Positions 8,274 through 15,630 of a stretch of 51,189 bases of DNA are shown here, piece by piece; position 1 is the first letter of the stretch, and every line of letters starts with the position of its first letter. The position numbers and the translations under genes were made by a program. Where the stretch lies: contig DAOPZC010000033.1 in NCBI GenBank assembly GCA_035353175.1, forward strand, positions 1 through 51,189, read 5' to 3'. Source of the stretch: DAOPZC01 sp035353175. Lineage in GTDB: Bacteria > Verrucomicrobiota > Kiritimatiellia > RFP12 > UBA1067. Below the pieces are notes generated by a model. The model was not told the origin of the DNA. It saw only the letters and a list, made by a program, of their open reading frames with translations, and searched no databases.

Positions 8274-9557
8274 ATGCGTGCTGATTCCCGATGCGGTTTC
8301 AACGTGATTGCGCTGGCAGTGATGACGGTGGTTGTCGTGCTGTTGGGGTTGGCGCTGTTGCCAGCGACATCGAATGCGGTTATGGGCGCGAACATGTCCG
8401 CAGTCGGTTCTCGCGGACGGGATATCTATGTGGCCATTACCGGTGCCAATACGGAACGCGAGCCGTTGGGCTTGCCGCCGGTATGGCCGTCCGAGGGTAT
8501 CCCGCTGACAAACGCGGTGAACGATATCGCCTCCGTTGTTTTCAGTAATAGCACGGATTATTTCAACTGTCTGTTCGATGGGGAGAACCTGGGCAAGGAG
8601 AGCTGGAACCCTTTTGTCGCCGGCCTCGACTACACGAAACTGGCGGGCGCAGGGGTGCCAGCCTACACCAAAGGGAAATTCACGGCGGCGAACAACCTGT
8701 GGACCGTGGCGATGAACGTTCGGGATGAGATGGAAGATGTGGTCCCTGTGCTCATCACGAGGAACATCGACGCCTCATCGCTGGCGGCCAAGGTCACGGA
8801 GAGAGAATGGGACAAAACGCTGCGCTTCGATCCAGAATGGGAGACTCCGTATGGCGATCAAGCCTTCCTGCTGATCCGGAAAGGGGGCTCGATATTCAAG
8901 TGCCGAGCCAAGTACAGTTCGTACGGCACGGTCTATAGCAAGCGGACTTTCGATGCCACGGTCGACGTGGATGGTCAGCCGGTCGCCAAGCCGCTGAAGT
9001 ATCTGACGCCCACCCGCACGGTCGTGCCCGGAGAGCGAACTTACGCCGAAGGAGCCCAGCGAGCCGGTCGTCTGTCTGGCGTTTTTGGGGAACGGGTCAA
9101 GCGGGATTTCGGGGACTCGTTGCGCATCATCCTGCCCGTGGGTGCCTGCCTTGGAATTGTTTACCTCTTGGTCGCCGGGGCCTTTGGGTTTAACGTGACG
9201 CGTTATGGCATCGGAGTCGGACTCTTTCATTGGGCAACGGTGGTGTTTTGGATTTCTTTATTGGGTGGCTGCATTCATGGGAGCGGGCCGAAATTTCGTT
9301 GGACTCTTTTGGTGTTGGCCGTCTTGACGCTCCTCTCAGGCATCGTCTTTGTCTTGGCATGCCGGCGGAATGACCGCGCTGCACGTCAGCGCGGGGTGAA
9401 GTGGATGATCTCCGCGCCGCTGATTGTCTGTAGTGTGCCAGCCGGAGGACTGCTCTTGATTCTTTTTGCGGAATTTTTCAGCACCATCCTAGCCGCGGCG
9501 TTGCTGATCATAGCCATAGCGGTGTTGACGGTTGTGGTGGTGAGGCGAAAGAAATGA
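8274..9557 (+). CDS. Prepilin-like membrane protein, copy 1 (Glu5 lost, five C-terminal membrane segments)
   Basis: Start ATG 8274 has GGAG 6 nt upstream; GTG 8271 is an alternative. The leader MRADSRCG is followed by FNVIALAVMTVVVVLLGLAL, the pattern of a type III/IV prepilin leader (short charged peptide, Gly, Phe, then a long hydrophobic helix). The residue equal to pilin Glu5 is Ala. A domain of about 260 residues follows, containing RDIYVAITGANTEREPLGL and VVPVLITRNIDASSLAAKV. Unlike pilins, the 427-residue chain then has about five further hydrophobic segments (near 285, 315, 340, 375 and 400) and ends VVVVRRKK. It is a tandem duplicate of the next gene. A surface or secretion role is inferred; no function is known. 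Confidence 0.75.
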   Translation: MRADSRCGFNVIALAVMTVVVVLLGLALLPATSNAVMGANMSAVGSRGRDIYVAITGANTEREPLGLPPVWPSEGIPLTNAVNDIASVVFSNSTDYFNCLFDGENLGKESWNPFVAGLDYTKLAGAGVPAYTKGKFTAANNLWTVAMNVRDEMEDVVPVLITRNIDASSLAAKVTEREWDKTLRFDPEWETPYGDQAFLLIRKGGSIFKCRAKYSSYGTVYSKRTFDATVDVDGQPVAKPLKYLTPTRTVVPGERTYAEGAQRAGRLSGVFGERVKRDFGDSLRIILPVGACLGIVYLLVAGAFGFNVTRYGIGVGLFHWATVVFWISLLGGCIHGSGPKFRWTLLVLAVLTLLSGIVFVLACRRNDRAARQRGVKWMISAPLIVCSVPAGGLLLILFAEFFSTILAAALLIIAIAVLTVVVVRRKK

Positions 9558-9628
9558 AGACGCATTTCCCGGGGCATGCGAGAGCAGCGGATCCAGTTGT
9601 CACCAGTGAAAAACGGAGTAAATCGAGC

Positions 9629-10864
9629 ATGGGTCAGGATTCCCGATACGGTTTCAACGTGATCGAACTGGCGGCGGCGACGGCGGTCGTCATGCTGTTT
9701 GTGCTGGCGCTGATTCCGGCTATTGGCAATAAACTTACGGCTTGTGATATGACTCCGGTCGGCGTCTGCGGCAGAGAAATCTACGTGGCCATAACGGGCG
9801 CCAATTGCGAACGCGAGCCGCTGGGACTGTCGCCGGTGTGGCCTTCGGAGAACCCGCCGGTCACGAACAACGGCCCGCACGAGGTGGAGTGCTTCAACTT
9901 CTCCAACAGCACGGACTATTTCAAGTGCATCTATGACGAAGAGAACGCGGGAACGGCCGATTGGTCGCCGCTCGCGGAAAACTTCGACTACACGCGGTTG
10001 GCGGGAGCAGGCGTGCCGCCTTGCACGAGCGGGAAACTGAGGCCTGATAACAATATGTGGACGATCGCGATGAACGTTGCGGAAGCTCTGGACGATGTCG
10101 TTCCGGTCCTGATCACGCGGAACATCGACGCCTCGTCGCTGGCGGCCAAAGTGACCGACAAGGATTGGGACAAGTCGCTGCGCTTCGATCCGGAATGGGA
10201 GGCGCCGTTCGGCAACCGGGCGTTCGCGTTGATCCTCAAAGGCGGCGCGGTTTTCAGGGCACGCGAGAAGTATGTGTCGTATAAGGCGGTCTACCGCGGG
10301 CAGACGTTTGACGCGTCGGTGGACGCGCGGGGGCAGGCCGTGGCCAAGCCGCTGAAGTATTTGACGCCCACCCGCAAGGTTGTGCCTGGTGAACAGGCGT
10401 ACGCGGAGGTGAGCGCCCGGATCGCACGGCTGTCCGGCGGTGGCGCCGGACAGCGGGTGCGGCGCGATTTCGCGGCGTTGGCGCGCGTCGCGCGGCCCGT
10501 TGCCGGACTTCTCGCGGCGATCTATGTGTTGTTATTGGTGGCGTATTATGGGACCGCGCGGCACGGCGCGCGCCGATTGTCCCCGCAGACCGGCCTCGGA
10601 TTCGGGCTGTTTCACTATGCGGCGGCCGTTCTCTGGATAAGCCTGTTTCTGGGGAGTTTCGATGGCGGCTATTGCGCTTTCCGGTGGACGCTGTTGGGCC
10701 TGGCCGTGTTGGCGCAAGCGGGCGGCCTCGCGTTTGTCGCCATGCGCCGGCGGGATGGCCTTGCGGCGCGTCAGTGCGGGATGAAATGGCTGGTGGCCGT
10801 GCCGGTGATCGTGGTGGCCGGCCTCTTTATGTGGCTTGTGCTGAAGGCGTTCTTGCGGACGTAA
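9629..10864 (+). CDS. Prepilin-like membrane protein, copy 2 (intact prepilin motif, four C-terminal membrane segments)
   Basis: ATG 9629 is chosen: GGAG lies 10 nt upstream and it gives leader MGQDSRYG directly before FNVIELAAATAVVMLFVLAL. That is a textbook prepilin peptidase site with Glu at +5. An ATG at 9554 overlapping the previous stop is also open but adds 25 unlikely residues. The soluble domain matches copy 1 closely (EIYVAITGANCEREPLGL, VVPVLITRNIDASSLAAKV, VAKPLKYLTPTRKVVPGE). The C-terminal part (about residues 290-411) has four hydrophobic helices and is more divergent. The sequence just upstream of both starts is also alike, so the duplication included the ribosome binding region. 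The product is 411 residues; function unknown. Confidence 0.75.
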   Translation: MGQDSRYGFNVIELAAATAVVMLFVLALIPAIGNKLTACDMTPVGVCGREIYVAITGANCEREPLGLSPVWPSENPPVTNNGPHEVECFNFSNSTDYFKCIYDEENAGTADWSPLAENFDYTRLAGAGVPPCTSGKLRPDNNMWTIAMNVAEALDDVVPVLITRNIDASSLAAKVTDKDWDKSLRFDPEWEAPFGNRAFALILKGGAVFRAREKYVSYKAVYRGQTFDASVDARGQAVAKPLKYLTPTRKVVPGEQAYAEVSARIARLSGGGAGQRVRRDFAALARVARPVAGLLAAIYVLLLVAYYGTARHGARRLSPQTGLGFGLFHYAAAVLWISLFLGSFDGGYCAFRWTLLGLAVLAQAGGLAFVAMRRRDGLAARQCGMKWLVAVPVIVVAGLFMWLVLKAFLRT

Positions 10865-10898
10865 CGCCGTTGCCGGATCAACGCGCAAATTTCACTGC

Positions 10899-11861
10899 TC
10901 AAGGCCGCTGGACCGCGTAGGGGCAGCGGACGAGGCGGTCGCCGCAGGGGCGCAGTTCGGGCGCGGTCACGGCACAGTCGGGCCGGGCCACGGGGCAGCG
11001 GTCGTGGAAGCGGCATCCGGGCGGAAAATTCCCGGCGGACGGCACTTGGCCGGGAATGGCCTTGAGGCGCTTGCCGCGTGTGGCGGCGGAGGGCATGGCT
11101 TCGAGCAGGGCGATCGAGTAGGGGTGGAGGGGGCTGGCGAAAAAGTCCGCGGCCTCGGCCTGCTCGACGATCTGCCCTGCGTACATGACGGCGATACGCG
11201 TCGCCATCTGCGAGACCACGCCCATGTCGTGCGTGATCAGCAGCAGCCCCGAGTTCTTGCGGAACAATTTCCGCATGAGGCCGAGCACCTGCGCCTGGAT
11301 GGTGACATCCAGCGCGGTGGTGGGTTCGTCGGCGATGATCAGGTCGGGCTCGAGGATGAGCCCCATGGCGATCATGACGCGCTGCTGCATGCCGCCGGAG
11401 AGTTCGTGGGGATAGGCGCGGGCGCATTGGGCGGGCGCGGGGATTCCCACGCGGCCGAGCCATTCCAAGGCGGCTTCGCGGGCCGCGGCGGACGATACGG
11501 CGCGGTGCAGGTAGATCACCTCTTCAAGCTGCGGGCCGATGCGGTGCAGCGGCGAGAGCGACGTCATCGCGTCCTGAAACACCACGCCGATTTTTGCGCC
11601 GCGGATCTTGCGCAGTTCCGGCAGCGGCAGCCGGAGCAAATCCAGGCCGTCAAACAGCGCGCGCCCCTGCGTGATGCGCGCCGGCGGCATCGGCAGGAGG
11701 CGCGGGACACTCATGGCGGTGGCGGATTTGCCGCAGCCGGATTCGCCCACGAGCCCGAGCACCTGTCCGCGGTCGAGGCTGAGCGAGACGCCTTCTACGG
11801 CGCGGGTCACGTGCCCTTCGGCTTCGAACTGGATGTGGAGATCTGAGATTTCCAAGAGCAT
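10899..11861 (-). CDS. Oligopeptide/dipeptide ABC transporter ATP-binding protein (DppD/OppD type)
   Basis: The 320-residue protein has Walker A GESGCGKS (near residue 38), Q-loop VVFQD, signature LSGGMQQR and Walker B LIIADEP, followed by the switch histidine in LLITHD. The C-terminal extension (GCRFHDRCPVARPDC ... RCPYA) is the oligo_HPY region typical of oligopeptide/dipeptide/nickel ATPases. It carries the four-cysteine pattern that in some members binds an iron-sulfur cluster. It follows yejB and yejE on the same strand, 88 bp after yejE, and would power that importer. Only one ATPase is present. Systems of this class normally use two, or one double-length YejF, so the partner must be elsewhere or this one homodimerises. 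Confidence 0.93.
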   Translation of the reverse strand: MLLEISDLHIQFEAEGHVTRAVEGVSLSLDRGQVLGLVGESGCGKSATAMSVPRLLPMPPARITQGRALFDGLDLLRLPLPELRKIRGAKIGVVFQDAMTSLSPLHRIGPQLEEVIYLHRAVSSAAAREAALEWLGRVGIPAPAQCARAYPHELSGGMQQRVMIAMGLILEPDLIIADEPTTALDVTIQAQVLGLMRKLFRKNSGLLLITHDMGVVSQMATRIAVMYAGQIVEQAEAADFFASPLHPYSIALLEAMPSAATRGKRLKAIPGQVPSAGNFPPGCRFHDRCPVARPDCAVTAPELRPCGDRLVRCPYAVQRP

Positions 11862-11920
11862 AAAAACTCTCGACTCTCAACGTTTAACATTCACGTGTCG
11901 GTGTTCCCTGGAAATAGAAC

Positions 11921-11941
11921 GTTGCGCGTTGAGCGTTGTCG
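11921..11941. repeat. Short heptanucleotide repeat (three GTTGnnn units)
   Basis: GTTGCGC, GTTGAGC and GTTGTCG lie head to tail in the 88 bp gap between the ATPase and yejE genes. A partial inverted match (CTCAACG, 11876-11882) lies 45 bp away, so the transcript could fold. Origin and function are unknown. Confidence 0.4.
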
Positions 11942-11949
11942 TGTTGGGA

Positions 11950-13560
11950 TCATTCCATTTTCGTCTGCTGGCGAGGGTCAAAGGCGTCGCGCAGCCCTTC
12001 GCCGATCAGGACGGTCAGCAGCATCACCGTGAAGAGCGCGAGGGAGGGGAAGAGGATCAGCCACCAGGCCCAGCGGAACTGCTGCGCCTGCTGGAGCAGC
12101 TCGCCCCAGCTCGGCGTGAGCGGCGGCAGGCCAAAGCCGAGGAAGTCGAGCGCGGCGAGCGAGCCGATCGCGCCGATGAGGCTGAACGGGAAAAGGGTGA
12201 TGAGCGGGGTCAGCGCGTTCGACAGGATGTGGCTGAAGATGATGCGGGCGGAAGAGAGCCCCTGACAGCGCGCCGCCTCGACGAACGTGCGGGAACGCAG
12301 GCGCAGGAACTCGGCGCGCATGTAGTAGGAGATCCCGATCCAGTTGAAGAGGCTGTAGCAGACCAGCAGGATCAGGAAACTCCGGCCGAGCGCCGAGCCG
12401 ATGAAAATCATGACGTAGAGGAAGGGCAGGGCGCTCCAGATCTCCGTGAGACGCTGGCCGGCGATGTCGACCCAACCCCCGAAATAGCCCTGCACCGCAC
12501 CGATGCCCAGACCGAACAACATGGCCCAGAAGGCCAGCAGCAGGCCGAAGATCATGGCGATGCGCAGGCCGTAGAGCACGCGCGCAAGCACATCGCGGCC
12601 GGCGGCGTCGATGCCCATCCAGTGGCCTTTGACCGGCGGATAGGGCCACGCGATCTCGCCCAGGGCGCACGCCACGTCGGCGTGGCGCGTTTTCCACGCG
12701 ATCCGCGCGGTCGGGGCGGTGCCGCGGAAGGCGTCGGCCACGAGCCTCTGGACGTCTGGCCGGTGGACGTCCGGAACCTTCCGCCAGACGTGTTCGGTGA
12801 CGGGATAAACGGTGCCCTCCGCACTGCGGCGGAAGCGGAGCTGCAGCGGAAGGTCGGGCGGTGCGGGTTGCCGAAACATCAGACGCGCCGAGGCGGGCGG
12901 CGTTGCGGAGGCGTGGACTTCGGGCAGGGTCACGCGCGCGGTGAGGCCCGGCTGCAACGCGTGCGTGAGCGTGAAGACCTGCGAGGGTGCGGCGCGCCCC
13001 GCGAACCGTTCGGCCAGCGCGGCGCGGAAGTCGTCGGGCAGGGTCCAGTGCTTGCCGAGGCTTTGGCCCTCCACGCGCGGAACGTCCGGAAAGAAGGGCG
13101 CGACGCTTTCAGGCCTGATCACGGTCTGGTCGGGCCGCAGGTTGATGCGGCCCGCATGGACTTCGGGCACGACCGACACCTTGACGGTGCGGTAGTCTCG
13201 CAGGGTGGCGGCGTCGGTCACGTCGCCGGGACTGTAAGGGACCGGCGCCCAGATCACGCGGTTGCGCGGATCGGAACGGAACGCGTCCGACGCGGTGAAG
13301 GCCGGGTAGTTCACGCGCGTGGCGTCGGTGCCCTCGCCGAGGAGATCCCTTTGCGTGAGGTTCTGGACAAACGGAAAAAAGGTTTTGCCGTTGACGCGCA
13401 AATAGAGCGGGCGGCTGTTGCAGAGCAGCTCCGAAACGAGACTGACGCCGAAGAGTGCGGTGAGCAGCACAAGCGACACGCGCGCGCGCCGGATCCGCAG
13501 AAAGTTCTGCAGGCGCTTTTGCGTCAGCGGCGAGAGGCGTATGACGGAAAAGGGGTTCAT
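11950..13560 (-). CDS. yejE: YejE-like ABC permease with enlarged periplasmic loop
   Basis: The N-terminus (LSPLTQKRLQNFLRIRRARVSL, first membrane helix, then SELLCNSRPLYLRVNGKTFF) matches the YejE pattern. So does the permease core from about residue 315 (WMGIDAAGRDVLARVLYGLRI) to the end (LIGEGLRDAFDP). The EAA loop is present (RTFVEAARCQGLSSARIIFSHILSNAL). YejE of E. coli is about 340 residues, whereas this one is 536. The extra length lies between helix 1 and helix 2, where the external loop spans about residues 50-315. The loop has proline-rich, beta-like sequence and no domain I recognise. The gene starts inside the yejB stop (ATGA). It forms the channel of an oligopeptide-type importer with YejB. 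Confidence 0.88.
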   Translation of the reverse strand: MNPFSVIRLSPLTQKRLQNFLRIRRARVSLVLLTALFGVSLVSELLCNSRPLYLRVNGKTFFPFVQNLTQRDLLGEGTDATRVNYPAFTASDAFRSDPRNRVIWAPVPYSPGDVTDAATLRDYRTVKVSVVPEVHAGRINLRPDQTVIRPESVAPFFPDVPRVEGQSLGKHWTLPDDFRAALAERFAGRAAPSQVFTLTHALQPGLTARVTLPEVHASATPPASARLMFRQPAPPDLPLQLRFRRSAEGTVYPVTEHVWRKVPDVHRPDVQRLVADAFRGTAPTARIAWKTRHADVACALGEIAWPYPPVKGHWMGIDAAGRDVLARVLYGLRIAMIFGLLLAFWAMLFGLGIGAVQGYFGGWVDIAGQRLTEIWSALPFLYVMIFIGSALGRSFLILLVCYSLFNWIGISYYMRAEFLRLRSRTFVEAARCQGLSSARIIFSHILSNALTPLITLFPFSLIGAIGSLAALDFLGFGLPPLTPSWGELLQQAQQFRWAWWLILFPSLALFTVMLLTVLIGEGLRDAFDPRQQTKME

Positions 13561-14597
13561 GATTTGCCGAAATGGATGCGCGGATCGATGAGCAGGTAGC
13601 AGAAATCGGAGAGCAGGTTGCCGACGAGCTGCATGACGGAGGTGAGGGCGAGCAGCGCCAGGAAGACCGCGTAGTCGCGCCCGATGAGCGCGTCCCAGCT
13701 TAAACGGCCCATGCCGGGGATCTCAAAGATGCTTTCGATGATGATGGAGCCGGCGAAGAGCACGCCGAGGATCGAGCCGAAGCCGGTGGCGATCGGGATG
13801 AGCGCGTTGCGGAAGGCGTGGCCCCAGATGGCGCGCCGGCGTGTGGCGCCTTTGGCGAGCACGGTCCGCACGTAGTCACTGGCGATCTGGTCGAGCAATG
13901 AGTTTTTCATGATGAGCGTGAGCACGGCGAAGTTCCCGGCGACGTAACAGGCGACGGGGATCGCCATGTGCCAGGCGCGGTCGGCGAGGCGCTGGCCCGG
14001 CGGGACGGCACCCGCGAAGTCGGACTCGAAGCCGCCGAGCGGAAAGAGGTCGCCAAGGCCTTCAACCGTGCCGCAGAAAAGCATCTTGAGCACCATGCCG
14101 AGGGCGAAGGCGGGGATGGCGTACCCGGCAAAAACCACGAAGCTGGAGGCCGCATCGAAGGCTTGCCGGTGACGCAGGGCCTTGGCGATGCCGAGGGGAA
14201 TGCAGATGAGATAGCTCAGCACGAAACTGGTGATGCCGAACCAGAGCGAGACCGGGATGCGGGACGAGATGAGCTGCCACGCGGAGCGGTTGGGATAGTC
14301 GTACGAAGCGATGCGCATGCCCATGCGCTGGGCGATCAGCCAGTCGAAATACTGCACGTGGAGGGGGCGGTCGAAACCGAACTGCCTGTTGAGCTCTTGG
14401 CGGTATTCCTCGGTGACCTGCGCCACGTTGGCCGCGGCCCGGTCGCCCGCGCCGCCCATGTTGCGCATCTTCATGAGCTGGATGTCGACGGGGCCGCCGG
14501 GCAAAAACCGCGTGAGCGCGAAGCAGACGACCGTGATGCCCAGAAAGGTGGGGATCACGAGCAGCAGGCGGCGGATGAGATACGAAAGGCGATCCAT
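13557..14597 (-). CDS. yejB: YejB-like ABC transporter permease
   Basis: The 346-residue binding-protein-dependent permease starts with the helix MDRLSYLIRRLLLVIPTFLG and the conserved FLPGGPVD that marks the DppB/YejB group. The EAA loop is SDYVRTVLAKGATRRRAIWGHAFRNALIP. About six membrane helices are visible and the length fits the YejB family. It is the first gene of yejB-yejE-ATPase, overlapping yejE by four bases. No substrate-binding protein gene (YejA) is nearby. The YejABEF system imports peptide-like compounds in enterobacteria; the substrate here is inferred to be a peptide. Confidence 0.92.
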   Translation of the reverse strand: MDRLSYLIRRLLLVIPTFLGITVVCFALTRFLPGGPVDIQLMKMRNMGGAGDRAAANVAQVTEEYRQELNRQFGFDRPLHVQYFDWLIAQRMGMRIASYDYPNRSAWQLISSRIPVSLWFGITSFVLSYLICIPLGIAKALRHRQAFDAASSFVVFAGYAIPAFALGMVLKMLFCGTVEGLGDLFPLGGFESDFAGAVPPGQRLADRAWHMAIPVACYVAGNFAVLTLIMKNSLLDQIASDYVRTVLAKGATRRRAIWGHAFRNALIPIATGFGSILGVLFAGSIIIESIFEIPGMGRLSWDALIGRDYAVFLALLALTSVMQLVGNLLSDFCYLLIDPRIHFGKS

Positions 14598-14658
14598 GGA
14601 AGGGCGCGGGTTAGGGCTGTGGCGTGAAGCGTTGATGTAGGGCGACGGTCATGGGGGG

Positions 14659-14687
14659 AGTTTAGTAAAAAAGGCCGGGAGGAACAA
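14659..14687 (-). promoter_or_regulatory. Candidate promoter of the yejBE-ATPase operon
   Basis: Minus strand: TTGTTC (14687-14682), 17 bp, TAAACT (14664-14659), in the 100 bp gap after the EamA gene. It gives the importer a start separate from the upstream transporter. Confidence 0.45.
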
Positions 14688-14697
14688 TGCGGGAGTT

Positions 14698-15540
14698 TCA
14701 GCTCTTTTTCAACAGGACCGGAATGAGCGCGGCGCAGATGAGAACGCCGCCCGCCAGCAGTCCGGGAAGGCTGGCGCGTTCGCCGAAGACCAGGAGCGAG
14801 ACCGCCACGCCCAGCGGAATCTTGAGGTTGTTCATGACCGCAAGCACGCCGGCCGTCACGCGCCGCGCGCCGCTGTTCCACAGGAAGTAGCTGGCGCCGG
14901 AAACGACCACGCCGAGGTAGAGCAGCGCGGCGAGCTGTGCCGCTGTCGGATGCGGCGCGGCCGCGAGCGCGTCGCGCAGGCCGAGTGGCGCGAGGGCCAT
15001 GAGCCCCCCCAGATAGAGCCAGAAAAAGACGTGCCGGTCGGCCGGTGCGCCCGCGCTGCGCGCGAACACCTCGCGGTAGGCGAGCTGCCCGAGAGCGAAA
15101 CAGAGGTTGGAGCTTTCGACCAGCAAAAAGCCGATCAAGGGCGCGTCCGAGGAAACCCCCTTCCAGAGGATTACGCCTGCGCCGCACACCGCAAGCAGGG
15201 CGGCGAGGAGATTGGTGCCGTGGAACTTCCGCTTCAGCACATCGTTGAAGACGGCGACGTAGACGGGCGTCATGACGGTGAAAAGCGCGACCTCGTGGGA
15301 TTTGAGATAACGGAAGCTGTTCATGTAGGCCAGCGACATGAGTCCGAACTGGACGATGCCGATTCCGATCAGCGCCGCGCCGGTTTTGATCGGGACGCGT
15401 CGGATGAAAGGCAGGAAAACCGCGGCGGCGATGGCGAGCCGGACCGCGGCGAGCCAGGCGGGCGGAAGGCCTGCAAGCAGGTTGCCGATCAAACCGAAGG
15501 AAAAGCTCCATATGGCGGAGGCTGTGAGCAGGTAAAGCAT
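14698..15540 (-). CDS. EamA/DMT-family transporter
   Basis: The 280-residue, ten-helix membrane protein has two EamA repeats. The first runs from MLYLLTASAIWSFSFGLIGN to about residue 130. The second starts near GFLLVESSNLCFALGQLAYR and ends GLLAGGVLICAALIPVLLKKS. The segment AVMNNLKIPLGVAVSLLVFGE is the usual helix 8-9 motif. The family exports amino acids or other small metabolites; the substrate cannot be told. A GGGAGG lies about 17 nt upstream of the ATG, further than normal, so the start may be imprecise. It is transcribed divergently from the beta-galactosidase gene, with 90 bp between them. Confidence 0.9.
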   Translation of the reverse strand: MLYLLTASAIWSFSFGLIGNLLAGLPPAWLAAVRLAIAAAVFLPFIRRVPIKTGAALIGIGIVQFGLMSLAYMNSFRYLKSHEVALFTVMTPVYVAVFNDVLKRKFHGTNLLAALLAVCGAGVILWKGVSSDAPLIGFLLVESSNLCFALGQLAYREVFARSAGAPADRHVFFWLYLGGLMALAPLGLRDALAAAPHPTAAQLAALLYLGVVVSGASYFLWNSGARRVTAGVLAVMNNLKIPLGVAVSLLVFGERASLPGLLAGGVLICAALIPVLLKKS

Positions 15541-15630
15541 CGCCAGTTTTGTACCATATCCTCCCGCCGAATGCGAGGCGCGGTGTTTTTCGCATGTTCC
15601 GCCGAATGCGCTTTTTGGTATGCTGGCCGC

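Noticed and set aside
11608..13599. 663-codon plus-strand frame over the ABC genes
   Set aside because: Shadow of yejE and the ATPase gene, whose motifs are unambiguous.
14950..15630. In-frame 227-codon extension upstream of the GH2 enzyme
   Set aside because: It is antisense to the EamA gene and precedes a clean signal peptide.
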